Source of the DNA: Deltaproteobacteria bacterium
GTDB lineage: Bacteria; Desulfobacterota; Binatia; UBA12015
Assembly (NCBI GenBank): GCA_016874715.1
Contig: VGTK01000046.1
Span: 1 to 35,551, forward strand
DNA length: 35,551 bases
Reading direction: 5' to 3'
Part shown: one piece after another, positions 24,068 through 31,494 of the stretch
Layout: each line of letters starts with the position of its first letter
Position numbering within the stretch: the first letter of the stretch is position 1
Program-made: the position numbers and the translations under genes
Notes under the pieces: generated by a model
What the model was told of the DNA's origin: nothing
Databases searched by the model: none
Seen by the model: the letters and a program-made list of their open reading frames with translations, nothing else

Positions 24068-25132
24068 ATGGCAATCGTCGCTACGCAGGACCTCGACGGC
24101 ATCCGCACCAAGCTTACCGGCTGGCTCGCCGCGCACCTTCCTGCCGGTGCGAGCGGCCTCGAGATCTCCGACCTGAAGATCCCCGAGGGCGCCGGACACT
24201 CGAACACCACGCTGCTGTTCGACGCACGGTGGACCGAGACCGGGGCCTCGCGGACGGGCGGCTTCGTCGCTCGCGTGCGCCCGCACGGGCGCGGCGTGTT
24301 CCCCGAGTACGACATGCGCCTGCAGTACCGCTGCATGGAGATTCTCGGTGCGCACTCGAACGTTCCCGTACCGCGCATGCTGTGGTTCGAGGAGGACGAG
24401 AAGCTGCTCGGCGGTCCGTTCTACGTGATGGAGAAGCTCGACGGCGTCGTGCCGGCGGACAATCCGCCTTACGCGATCGCCGGCTGGGTCGCCGAGGCGT
24501 CGCCGGCCGACCAGGACGCGCTGTGGCGCCGCTCGATCGCGGTGCTCGCCCGGATCCACCGGCTCGACTGGAGAAAGCTGGGCTTCGACTTTCTCGACCG
24601 TCCCCTCTACGGCCCGACCGGCTTCGAGCAGCAGATCGCGTACTACCGCGAGTACATCGGCTGGGCCGCGAGCGGGCGTGGCACGCCGGACCTCGACCAG
24701 ACCCTGGTCTGGCTCGAGACGCACAAGCCCGACGACGACCGGATCGTGCTCAACTGGGGCGACGCGCGCATCAGCAACATGATGTACCGTGACTTCGCGC
24801 CGATCGCGGTGCTCGACTGGGAGATGGCCTGCCTCGGCCCGCCCGAGGCCGACCTCGCGTGGTTCGTGTTCATGAACGAGTTCCTGACCAACGCGATCGG
24901 CCTGCCCGGCGTCGCCGGCTTCCCTGGCCGCAGCGAGACCGTGGCCGAGTACGAGAAGCACGCGGGCTTTCGCGTGCGCGACCTGCACTACTTCAGCGTG
25001 TGGGCGGCGTTCCGCTTCGCGGTGATCATGGAGGCGATCGAGACGCTCATGGCGCACAACGGCATGGACTCACCCGGCATCGGCGGCATGGCGCGCACCG
25101 CCCTCGCCAAGGTACGCGCGGGCGGAGACTGA
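24068..25132 (+). CDS. APH-like phosphotransferase family protein
   Basis: This 354-residue protein has the aminoglycoside phosphotransferase/choline kinase-type fold. It contains a catalytic loop NWGDARISNMMY (Asp232, Asn237), with Trp-Gly replacing the usual His-Gly, and a metal-binding DWE motif (Asp250). A nucleotide-binding N-lobe includes GHSNTTLLFDARW and FYVMEKLDGVVP. It resembles the phosphotransferases often found with acyl-CoA dehydrogenases (ACAD10/11-like), which act on small hydroxylated metabolites or acyl chains rather than antibiotics. The start is the ATG at 24068; no clear ribosome binding site is visible. It lies 56 bases after mgtE and converges with the lipoprotein gene, with a 20-base gap. 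The substrate is unknown, and antibiotic resistance should not be inferred. Confidence 0.85.
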   Translation: MAIVATQDLDGIRTKLTGWLAAHLPAGASGLEISDLKIPEGAGHSNTTLLFDARWTETGASRTGGFVARVRPHGRGVFPEYDMRLQYRCMEILGAHSNVPVPRMLWFEEDEKLLGGPFYVMEKLDGVVPADNPPYAIAGWVAEASPADQDALWRRSIAVLARIHRLDWRKLGFDFLDRPLYGPTGFEQQIAYYREYIGWAASGRGTPDLDQTLVWLETHKPDDDRIVLNWGDARISNMMYRDFAPIAVLDWEMACLGPPEADLAWFVFMNEFLTNAIGLPGVAGFPGRSETVAEYEKHAGFRVRDLHYFSVWAAFRFAVIMEAIETLMAHNGMDSPGIGGMARTALAKVRAGGD

Positions 25133-25152
25133 GCCTCGCAGCGGCAGCCCAC

Positions 25153-26340
25153 TCAGCGCGCCGGCCGCCGCACCTGGAGACGCAGCGCCAGGATGATCTC
25201 CGGCTCGGCCGGGCGCACGCGCCCGACGCCGCGCACGCGGGCGCCGGGCGGGATCTCGTCGCAGGTCAGCGCCGGCTCGACCACGGTGTCCGCGCCGATC
25301 AGCACCGCGACGACCCCGTCGCCGTCGTCGAGCTGCAGCACACCGCGGGCGCAATCCGTACCGACGACCGCACCCGCGATCCGCACGTCCGCGCTGCCGG
25401 GGCCGCGCGCCACCACGATGCGCGTCGCCGCGATCGGGCCCGCCTGACGGACACGCAGGCGACCGAGCCCGGCCACACGGTCGCCGACCGCGATGTCGCC
25501 GCAGCCCAGCATGGCGCCGGAGCGATCGGTGATGATGGTGTCGGCGCCGACGCGAAGCCGCGTCCGCTGCTCGTCGTCCGCGACGATCAGCGTCCCCTCG
25601 CGGCAACGCACCACCGCCGCGAAGCCCGCGAACGGCACGTCCTCGACCACGTCGGGTCGCGCGCCGCGCTCGGCGCCGATCGTGATCGAAAGCGCCGTGA
25701 CGTCGCTGCCGGCTCCCGAGTCGGGCGCGAACACGCCGTCGATCGCGATGCGCTCGCCCGTGGCCGCGTCGGCGCAGGTGGCGGCACTACCGTCGCGCCG
25801 CACGATGCGCGTGTCGTCGATCAGCTGCACGAGGAACTGCCGCGGCTCCCTGCGCTCGTCCTCGACCAGCAGCACGCCGCCGGCGCAGTCCGCCTCGAGC
25901 ACGCGGCCCAGGAACCCGACCTGCCGCCCCGCTTCGGCCTCGATGCGGCCGGGCGAGACCACGACGTCGGCGAGCACCACGAGCGCCCCGGTCGGCACGT
26001 CGACGACCTGCGTGGCCTCGACGTCACCGCTGCGGAAGCGCACGGTCACCTCGCCCGCGAAGTCGCCGTCGAGCGCAAAGTTACCCTCGGCGTCGGTGGT
26101 CGTGGCCAGCCCGGGAGCCTGGTCGATCGAGACGTCCACCTCGGGCAGCGCGAGCGGCGTCGCCTGCTCGGTGTCGCTGCTCGCGACGACGGCCACCACG
26201 TTGCCGGCCACCGAGGCGGTGATGCCGGTACCGATCGGGCCGCCGTCCGCGGCGAAGCCGCCGCCGCCCGAGCAGCCGGCGGCGGCGGCGAGCAGCAGCA
26301 GGGATACGGTGGCACGGAAAATGGCGTCGAGCGCGTTCAT
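25153..26340 (-). CDS. DUF5666-like repeat lipoprotein
   Basis: This 395-residue exported lipoprotein has an AAGC lipobox (Cys23) followed by a Gly-rich linker. An N-terminal carboxypeptidase-regulatory-like beta-domain (VDVSIDQAPGLATTTDAEGNFAL) is followed by repeated units of about 80 residues with a recurring pattern: a cysteine, GVLLV or GTLIV, then DDTRIV or ADTIIT, then a second cysteine and GERIAI or GDRVAGLG. These resemble DUF5666 (OB-like) repeats. There are three or four units, each with a Cys pair that could be disulfide-bonded. Its ATG overlaps the stop of the DUF6502 gene (ATGA), so the pair is an operon. The molecular function is unknown. Confidence 0.75.
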   Translation of the reverse strand: MNALDAIFRATVSLLLLAAAAGCSGGGGFAADGGPIGTGITASVAGNVVAVVASSDTEQATPLALPEVDVSIDQAPGLATTTDAEGNFALDGDFAGEVTVRFRSGDVEATQVVDVPTGALVVLADVVVSPGRIEAEAGRQVGFLGRVLEADCAGGVLLVEDERREPRQFLVQLIDDTRIVRRDGSAATCADAATGERIAIDGVFAPDSGAGSDVTALSITIGAERGARPDVVEDVPFAGFAAVVRCREGTLIVADDEQRTRLRVGADTIITDRSGAMLGCGDIAVGDRVAGLGRLRVRQAGPIAATRIVVARGPGSADVRIAGAVVGTDCARGVLQLDDGDGVVAVLIGADTVVEPALTCDEIPPGARVRGVGRVRPAEPEIILALRLQVRRPAR

Positions 26341-27269
26341 TCGGACCTCTTCCTGACGGCGCCGCGGGCGGTGATGCGGCCCGGCAGGCCGGGCTTGCCG
26401 GACGCGCCGGCCGTCGCGGCGGCGGCGGCGCGCGCGGCACCGTCGTCGGTCTCGACCGGCTCTTCGAACCAGTACGTGGCGAGCACGACGCGCGAGCGGG
26501 CGCCGCCCGGAGCGTCGGGGTTGCGGTCGCGGTCTTGCGCTCCGAGAAGCGCGTTGGCGCGCCGGATGAGCGTCTCGCCCTCCTCGCGCGCGGCCGCGCG
26601 TAGCGTCGGCAGCGCGTCCGCGCCGACGTTGTCGTAGATCACCTTGCGCTGCAGCCACGGCGCGTCGGGCTGCTCGATGTTGTGCGCGATCGTGCGGAAG
26701 AGCTCGGCAGGCTCGGATCCGAGCAGGTCGAGCCGCGTGCCGAGGTCCTGCGTCGGGACGTTGGCCTCACGCTCGAGGACGACCGTACCGTCGTCGCGCC
26801 ACGACACGGCATCGACGCGCAGCATCTCGTCGAGCACCGAGCGCACCGGCCCGTCGAAGCCGGCGTCGCCGACCAGGCGAGCGAAGCTCGCGCGTGCACG
26901 CCCGTGTCCTTCGTACGGCAGCGCGCGCGGGCGGCCGGCGCGGTCGGTGTAGGGCGCGCCGGCGAGCCAGCGGCCGATGACGCGCGTCACCACGGAGCGC
27001 TCGAGCGGCGGCGCGTTGCGCTCCTCGCGCGGCAGGCGCCTGAGCCGCGCGATCTCCTTGCGGTGGATTCCCGTGACCAGCGACACGCGGCTGTCGGTCT
27101 GCTTCTTCGCCGGCAGAGCGAAGTCATCCTCGGCAACCTCGACGAAGAGCCCACGCACCACGCGATCGAACACCGGATAGGACACGCCCCAGCCGAGGAG
27201 CTGCCGCACCACGGGGCGCAGCAGCCTGCGGATCGTGACGACCAGCGCGTCCTCGGGGATTCGCGGCAC
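26337..27269 (-). CDS. DUF6502 family protein
   Basis: This 310-residue cytoplasmic protein starts with a helical segment (ALVVTIRRLLRPVVRQLLGWGVSYPVFDRVVRGLFVEVAE) typical of what I recognise as the DUF6502 family. SRVSLVTGIHRKEIARLRR reads like a winged-helix or HTH element, and a conserved ADALPTLRAAAREEGETLIRRANALL stretch comes near the C-terminus. It may be a DNA-binding regulator, but that is inference. The GTG at 27269 is the only start, as an in-frame TGA lies two codons upstream. It is the first gene of an operon with the DUF5666-like lipoprotein (4-base ATGA overlap). A 30-bp tandem repeat lies 20 bases before the start codon. Confidence 0.75.
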   Translation of the reverse strand: MPRIPEDALVVTIRRLLRPVVRQLLGWGVSYPVFDRVVRGLFVEVAEDDFALPAKKQTDSRVSLVTGIHRKEIARLRRLPREERNAPPLERSVVTRVIGRWLAGAPYTDRAGRPRALPYEGHGRARASFARLVGDAGFDGPVRSVLDEMLRVDAVSWRDDGTVVLEREANVPTQDLGTRLDLLGSEPAELFRTIAHNIEQPDAPWLQRKVIYDNVGADALPTLRAAAREEGETLIRRANALLGAQDRDRNPDAPGGARSRVVLATYWFEEPVETDDGAARAAAAATAGASGKPGLPGRITARGAVRKRSE

Positions 27270-27289
27270 GTTTCACACCCTAGCAAGCG

Positions 27290-27380
27290 GGGCGGCGACG
27301 CGACCCGCGGCCACCGACCGGGCGGCGACGCGACCCGCCGCCACCGACGGGACGGTAGCGCGAGCCGCGGCCCGCCGACG
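27290..27380. repeat. 30-bp tandem repeat upstream of DUF6502 gene
   Basis: Two near-identical 30-bp units (27290-27319 and 27320-27349, 28 of 30 bases equal; beginning GGGCGGCGACGCGACCCG) are followed by a diverged third copy (27350-27380). The array occupies the probable promoter region of the minus-strand DUF6502 operon. Confidence 0.85.
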
Positions 27381-27483
27381 TCGCGGCGACTGCGCGAGAG
27401 ACAGGAGCCGCGCGGACGTCGGACGGGCCACGGACGTCATCCCGCCCTGTGCGGGACGAGCCGAGCGACGCGGGGGGGCGCCG

Positions 27484-28182
27484 TCACTCGGTCGCGGCCG
27501 GGCAGGCGGCGACGCACGCCTGCGTTCCGGAGAAGCACTCCGACGCCGCCGCAAGGAACGGGTCGTGGCACGCGCCGACGCACGACTCGAGATCCGCTCG
27601 CGCGCTCGTGCACGCGTCGGAATCGCGATCGGCGGAGCAGGCCTCGCGCACCGCGTCGCGCAGGTCGGCGCAACCGGCGCGGCCCTCCTTCAGCTCCTCG
27701 TGCGCCGGCGCGACGCACTCTCGACCGTCGCCGACGCAGTCGCGCACGCAGGCGCGGTCCTTGCCCTCGGCGTCGATGCGCGGGCACGACGCGCTGCACG
27801 CCGCCGCCTCCTCGCGGCACGCCTGGCGCCCGCCCTGGAGCTCCTCGCGGCAGGGCTCGCCACACGAGCGCAGCGCTTCACGCGCCGCCTTGCAGGCATC
27901 GCTGCGGCCGCCCGCGCACGCGGCCTCTGCGGCCTCGTGCTCGGCGGGACAGGTCGATGCGAGGCAGGAGCGCAGCTCCTGCTGCACCGTCCTGATGCAC
28001 TCGCGCGCGCCGCACTCGCTCGCGCACGCGGGATCGATGCCGCGCCCGCCGCGCGGCCCGCGCTGACCCCCGTCGCCACCCGGACGCCGCTCCGCGAATG
28101 CCGCTCCGGCGAGGGTCAGTCCCACGGCCACGGCCGCCACCAGCACCAGCCACCGGTTCCCCGTTCTCTCGTTGATCCTCAT
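27484..28182 (-). CDS. Exported cysteine-rich protein
   Basis: This 232-residue protein has a signal peptide (WLVLVAAVAVGLTLAGAAFA), a Gly/Arg-rich linker, and then about 195 residues with 23 cysteines, often spaced C-x3-C or C-x9-C and separated by charged helix-like stretches (for example CKAAREALRSCGEPC and CADLRDAVREAC). The pattern suggests repeated disulfide-linked alpha-hairpins exported to the periplasm or beyond. The ATG at 28182 is preceded by GAGAAGCG, a plausible ribosome binding site. It is divergent from the alpha/beta hydrolase gene across an AT-rich palindrome. I do not recognise the family. Metal binding or a structural/adhesive role are possibilities without evidence. Confidence 0.7.
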   Translation of the reverse strand: MRINERTGNRWLVLVAAVAVGLTLAGAAFAERRPGGDGGQRGPRGGRGIDPACASECGARECIRTVQQELRSCLASTCPAEHEAAEAACAGGRSDACKAAREALRSCGEPCREELQGGRQACREEAAACSASCPRIDAEGKDRACVRDCVGDGRECVAPAHEELKEGRAGCADLRDAVREACSADRDSDACTSARADLESCVGACHDPFLAAASECFSGTQACVAACPAATE

Positions 28183-28276
28183 CGCTTCTCTCACAGTTCT
28201 CGGCCGCCTGAGGCGACCGGGTTCGGGCGGCGCCCACCGATCGTGGCCCCCCACAGGGGCGACACCGACTTCGCTA

Positions 28277-28301
28277 TAAAATGGGAACTATTCCCATTTT
28301 A
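28277..28301. promoter_or_regulatory. AT-rich perfect palindrome, candidate operator
   Basis: A perfect 11-bp inverted repeat, TAAAATGGGAA-cta-TTCCCATTTTA, sits between the divergent Cys-rich and hydrolase genes. It is an AT-rich island in about 70% GC DNA and is followed by AATTTCATG. Symmetry, short spacer and position suggest a dimeric regulator site controlling one or both genes. A bidirectional terminator is less likely because the flanking genes point away from it. Confidence 0.65.
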
Positions 28302-28394
28302 AATTTCATGCAAGCGGAATCTCGCAGCTCGCGGGAACCGGCTTGCCCAGCTGCCCGGCGACGCGATAGGCGAACCGCCTAGAGGGACGTTCCG

Positions 28395-29969
28395 ATGCGC
28401 GCACGCTGCCTTTCACCCGTTCTCACGGTTCTGCTCGCGATCTGTCTCGCGGTCCCGGTGGCGAGCGACGCGGCCTCCTGCCGCCGGCATCGCGATGCCG
28501 ACCCGGCCGGCGCGAGCGCCCTGCTGCCGATCTGTCCCCCGATCACGATCGACCTCGATCGCGGCGGCGCCGCGAGTCCGCTCGTCGAAGGCCCGATCAC
28601 CGGCGGCTCACGCAACCGCCCGACGGTCGCCGGGACCGCGTTCGACCTCGCCCAGGTGGGCTACGAGGTGGCGGAGTTCTTCCTCACCGGCACCGCGACG
28701 GCGTACCGCAACGTCGGTCCGCTGGACTCCGGCGGGCGCTGGCGCGTCGCGCCAGCCTCGACCGCGCCGTACAAGACGCGCATCGTCGTGTACCGCCCGT
28801 CCGACCCGGCCCGCTTCAGCGGGACGGTCGTCGTCGAGTGGCTCAACGTGAGCGGCGGCCTCGATGCGGCGCCCGACTGGATCACGTTGCACACGGAGAT
28901 CACGCGCCGCGGCGCCGTCTGGGTCGGCGTGTCGGCGCAGTTCGTCGGCATCGAGGCGGGTTCGTCGCCGCTCACGCCGCTGTCCGGCGGGCTCAAGGCC
29001 GTGGATCCGAGGCGTTACGGTACGCTGTCGCACCCCGGCGACAGCTACTCGTACGACATCTACTCACAGGTGGGGCGCGCGCTGCGCGCGCCCGACGGCC
29101 CCGATCCGCTCGGCGGCCTCCGGGTCCGCAAGCTGCTCGCAGCCGGCGAGTCGCAGTCCGCGTTCCGCATGACGACGTACGTGAACGCCGTCGACCCCGT
29201 CGCGCGCGTCTACGACGGCTTCTTCGTGCACAGCCGCGGCGGCGGCAGCGCACCGCTGTCGCAGGATCCGCTGCCACAGATCCGCACCCCGAACGTGGTG
29301 CGGATCCGCACCGACGTCCGCGTGCCGGTGCTGACGTTCCAGACCGAGACCGACGTCCTCGTGCTCGGGTCGTATCCCGACCGCCAGCCCGACTCGCGCA
29401 ACATCCGCCTCTGGGAGGCGGCAGGCACGTCGCACGCCGACACCTACACGCTCAACGTCGGCTTCTCCGACGTCGGCGGTGACCCGTCGGTGGCCGCCGT
29501 CCTGGTCACGGCGGCGCCGCTGCCGGGAATCATCGAGTGCGACTTGCCGGTCAACTCGGGACCGCAGCACTGGATCGGCAAGGCTGCGCTCCGGGCCCTC
29601 GAGCGCTGGGTCGGCGGTGGCCTCGCACCGGCACGCGCACCGCGTCTGACGGTCTCCGCGAACGCCGGCGACCCGGAGTTCGTCGTCGACGCGAACGGCA
29701 ACGTGCTCGGCGGCATCCGGACGTCCTACGTCGACGCCCCGGTCGCGACGCTGTCGGGTCTCGGCCAGACGGGCGGGTCGTTCTGCCGCATCTTCGGCAC
29801 CACCGCCCCGCTGGACGCGGCGACCATCCGCCAGCGATGGAGCAGCAACGCCGAGTACGTCGCCGACGTCAAGAACGCGAACGACACGGCGGTCCGGCGG
29901 GGCTTCCTGCTGAAGCCCGATGCGGACCTCATCCTCGAGTACGCGCGGACGTCCGGCATCGGGGACTGA
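28395..29969 (+). CDS. Secreted alpha/beta hydrolase-domain protein
   Basis: This 524-residue exported protein has a signal peptide (LTVLLAICLAVPVASDAA). It matches the large 'alpha/beta hydrolase domain' family: VVVEWLNVSGGLDAAPDW in the N-terminal beta-rich half, YDIYSQVGRAL, and a nucleophile elbow AGESQSA (Ser253). Asp320 (TETDVL) and His347 (GTSHADTY) complete a plausible catalytic triad. It is probably a periplasmic or extracellular esterase of unknown substrate. The ATG at 28395 follows GAGGGAC. The last quarter (KPDADLILEYARTS) is typical of the family, so it appears full length. It is followed immediately by a long imperfect hairpin. Confidence 0.85.
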   Translation: MRARCLSPVLTVLLAICLAVPVASDAASCRRHRDADPAGASALLPICPPITIDLDRGGAASPLVEGPITGGSRNRPTVAGTAFDLAQVGYEVAEFFLTGTATAYRNVGPLDSGGRWRVAPASTAPYKTRIVVYRPSDPARFSGTVVVEWLNVSGGLDAAPDWITLHTEITRRGAVWVGVSAQFVGIEAGSSPLTPLSGGLKAVDPRRYGTLSHPGDSYSYDIYSQVGRALRAPDGPDPLGGLRVRKLLAAGESQSAFRMTTYVNAVDPVARVYDGFFVHSRGGGSAPLSQDPLPQIRTPNVVRIRTDVRVPVLTFQTETDVLVLGSYPDRQPDSRNIRLWEAAGTSHADTYTLNVGFSDVGGDPSVAAVLVTAAPLPGIIECDLPVNSGPQHWIGKAALRALERWVGGGLAPARAPRLTVSANAGDPEFVVDANGNVLGGIRTSYVDAPVATLSGLGQTGGSFCRIFGTTAPLDAATIRQRWSSNAEYVADVKNANDTAVRRGFLLKPDADLILEYARTSGIGD

Positions 29970-29972
29970 GAG

Positions 29973-30020
29973 TTCGTGAGTCGATCCCCGGACCGAGCCG
30001 GGAGGGGATGGATTCACGAA
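29973..30020 (+). terminator. Long hairpin after hydrolase gene
   Basis: A 17-bp stem with two mismatches (29973-29989 with 30004-30020; outer TTCGTGA/TCACGAA, inner ATCCCC/GGGGAT) and a 14-base GC-rich loop starts three bases after the hydrolase stop codon. Its position suggests a terminator or 3'-end stabiliser, but no T-run follows. Confidence 0.55.
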
Positions 30021-30050
30021 ATCCGCGGCGCGGCGCGCGCGCCGAAAATG

Positions 30051-30094
30051 CGAGGGCCCTGCCGGGGATGCGATGCACCCGAGCAGGGCCCTCG
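30051..30094 (-). terminator. Very stable hairpin, terminator-like on minus strand
   Basis: Perfect 12-bp arms CGAGGGCCCTGC (30051-30062) and GCAGGGCCCTCG (30083-30094), extended by CGGG/CCCG inside with one bulged A. On the minus strand the hairpin is followed by CATTTTCGGC, giving a short T-run, so it could terminate transcripts from the PAS-ABM gene about 370 bases upstream. It may instead be part of a structured RNA. Confidence 0.45.
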
Positions 30095-30120
30095 AAGCCG
30101 AACGGCGATTCACCGTTCCG

Positions 30121-30138
30121 TCCCGACTTGAGTCGGGA
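30121..30138. other. Compact perfect hairpin
   Basis: TCCCGACT-TG-AGTCGGGA is a perfect 8-bp inverted repeat with a two-base centre. It is third in a series of stem-loops after the hydrolase gene. The near-continuous symmetry suits a protein-binding site or a small stem-loop; the function is unknown. Confidence 0.5.
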
Positions 30139-30464
30139 CCTGTTCATTCGTTCGTGAACCGGGCGCCGGCGAGAACTGCGAGCCTCAGCAGCGCCCCGCC
30201 GAGCGCGGTGGCGTGTCCATCCCTAGCCTCCGTTGGTCTTTCGTCCGCCAAAGATTCGTGGATCTCCATGCAGGCAGCGCGTTTGCCGCCTGGCGTTTCC
30301 GAGGAGCGACGCTCCTGTCGCATCTCAATGGGCTCCCGGATGCGCGCTCAGTCAAGACCTTCCGTGCACGATTCTCTCGATGGGCAACATGGTCACGCTC
30401 GCCGGCCGTGGCTGCTTCCACGACCCGTCCTGACGCCGACGGCGATCGCCCGGCAGCTCGGACA

Positions 30465-31280
30465 TCAGCTCTCGCGATCGCGCGCGGCGGTCGCGAGGCG
30501 CACGACCTCGTAGCGCTCGATGCAGACCTCCTCGGCTAGCGGCACGACCTCGTCCAGCACGCTTCGCCGCTGCGGGTGCGTCGTCCACCGCACGTACTGC
30601 GCCGCCGACTCGCAGAGGACCGTCAGCACCAGCGGCCCGCTCGGGTCGTCGGGTACCTGCAACTCGCTGGACAGCGCACCCGAAGCAGCCACCGCCTCGA
30701 GCAACGCCGCGCCGCTCTGGAAGAGGGCGATCAGCTCGTTGCGCCGACCCGGCTTCGGAAAGACGGTGACGATGATCCGCACCGCTCGCTCCTCGTCCTC
30801 GGAGGGAGCAGTCGCCGGCTCGCGGACGATGGCCAGCGGAACGTCACCGCGCGCCTCGTCGCGCCCGGCCTCCGCCTCGAGCGCGGCGAGCCGGCTCGCG
30901 AGCTGCGCACGCTCCTCGTTCAGCTCGCGCCAGTCGGTGATGTCGCGCGCGACGACCGTCAAGGCGTGCGGTGCCGGAAAGAGGCGCTGCTCGTACCAGC
31001 GGCCGAACATCGGCAGGTATTCGTCGAAGATGTCCTCGGCCTGCGTCTCTATCGCGCGCATGTAGCGACGGTAGGTCTCGAGCTCGCGGCCCTCCGGGAA
31101 CACGTCCCACACGCACCGACCCAGCAGCTCGCCGGGCCGACACTGGTGATTGATCTCGGCCTGACGATTCAGGAACGCGTAGCGCCACTCGAGATCGAAC
31201 GTGACCACCGCGTCGGGCAGGCGGTGCAGGAAGCCCGAACCAGGCGCGCGGCTGACCGAGCGCAGCTGGTGGCGCTGCAT
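30465..31280 (-). CDS. PAS domain - ABM (monooxygenase-like) domain fusion
   Basis: This 271-residue cytoplasmic protein has a PAS domain at about residues 15-125 (LPDAVVTFDLEWRYAFLN, GELLGRCVWDVFPEG, VVARDITDWRELNEERAQL). A charged coiled-coil linker leads to a C-terminal antibiotic-biosynthesis-monooxygenase (ABM) domain at about 175-262 (VRIIVTVFPKPGRRNELIALFQSG, LVLTVLCESAAQYVRWTTHPQ, CIERYEVV). PAS domains sense small molecules, redox or light; ABM domains form dimeric ferredoxin-like folds, often without metal or cofactor. No kinase, GGDEF or DNA-binding output is present. The ATG at 31280 fits the PAS boundary; the frame is open further upstream, but that part is low-complexity Arg-Pro-rich sequence. 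Function unknown. Confidence 0.72.
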   Translation of the reverse strand: MQRHQLRSVSRAPGSGFLHRLPDAVVTFDLEWRYAFLNRQAEINHQCRPGELLGRCVWDVFPEGRELETYRRYMRAIETQAEDIFDEYLPMFGRWYEQRLFPAPHALTVVARDITDWRELNEERAQLASRLAALEAEAGRDEARGDVPLAIVREPATAPSEDEERAVRIIVTVFPKPGRRNELIALFQSGAALLEAVAASGALSSELQVPDDPSGPLVLTVLCESAAQYVRWTTHPQRRSVLDEVVPLAEEVCIERYEVVRLATAARDRES

Positions 31281-31444
31281 TGCGCGATCGGCGGCACCGG
31301 GCGGACGCTTGCGCGTGATCGCCGCGCGCGGCGACTCGCTACGCGGGTCGGCAGACCTCTGGACTCGCGACGCTGGTTCTGTCCTCTTCAAAGTCTGACC
31401 ATCCGGGTGGGTGAATCCCGGACGTCTTGCAACGATAAACCAGC

Positions 31445-31482
31445 GCGCGTCGGGGCGCGAACGGATTCGCACCCCGACGCGC
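31445..31482 (-). terminator. Intrinsic-type terminator hairpin (minus strand)
   Basis: The stem GCGCGTCGGGG (31445-31455) / CCCCGACGCGC (31472-31482) continues inward as GCGAA/TTCGC with one C-A mismatch, about 16 pairs and a 4-base loop. It starts 13 bases after the stop of the minus-strand Pro-Thr linker gene. Read on the minus strand it is followed by GCTGGTTTATCGTT, moderately T-rich. Confidence 0.65.
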
Positions 31483-31494
31483 ACGCGACCAGGC

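Larger units (their letters stand above)
29970..30464. other. Hairpin-dense intergenic region between convergent genes
   Basis: This 495-base stretch has no convincing gene; the small open frames in it have no recognisable domains. The first 190 bases hold three strong stem-loops (listed separately) and a weaker GTTCA/TGAAC hairpin at 30142-30159. The rest, from 30170, shows no structure or motif I can name. It may encode a structured RNA or simply hold terminators for the convergent hydrolase and PAS-ABM genes. Confidence 0.5.

Noticed and set aside
21474..24074. Minus-strand open frame continuing upstream of the HDOD gene for about 870 codons
   Set aside because: It is antisense to the Rieske and mgtE genes, Arg/Glu-rich without domains; only the part from 21473 down matches a known family.
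24068..25132. Antibiotic resistance aminoglycoside phosphotransferase
   Set aside because: The fold is shared, but the catalytic loop (NWGDARISN) and overall sequence resemble metabolic ACAD-associated kinases rather than resistance enzymes.
30073..30539. Small plus-strand open frames in the hairpin region
   Set aside because: No domain, no ribosome binding site, and they cross strong inverted repeats and the antisense of the PAS-ABM 3' end.
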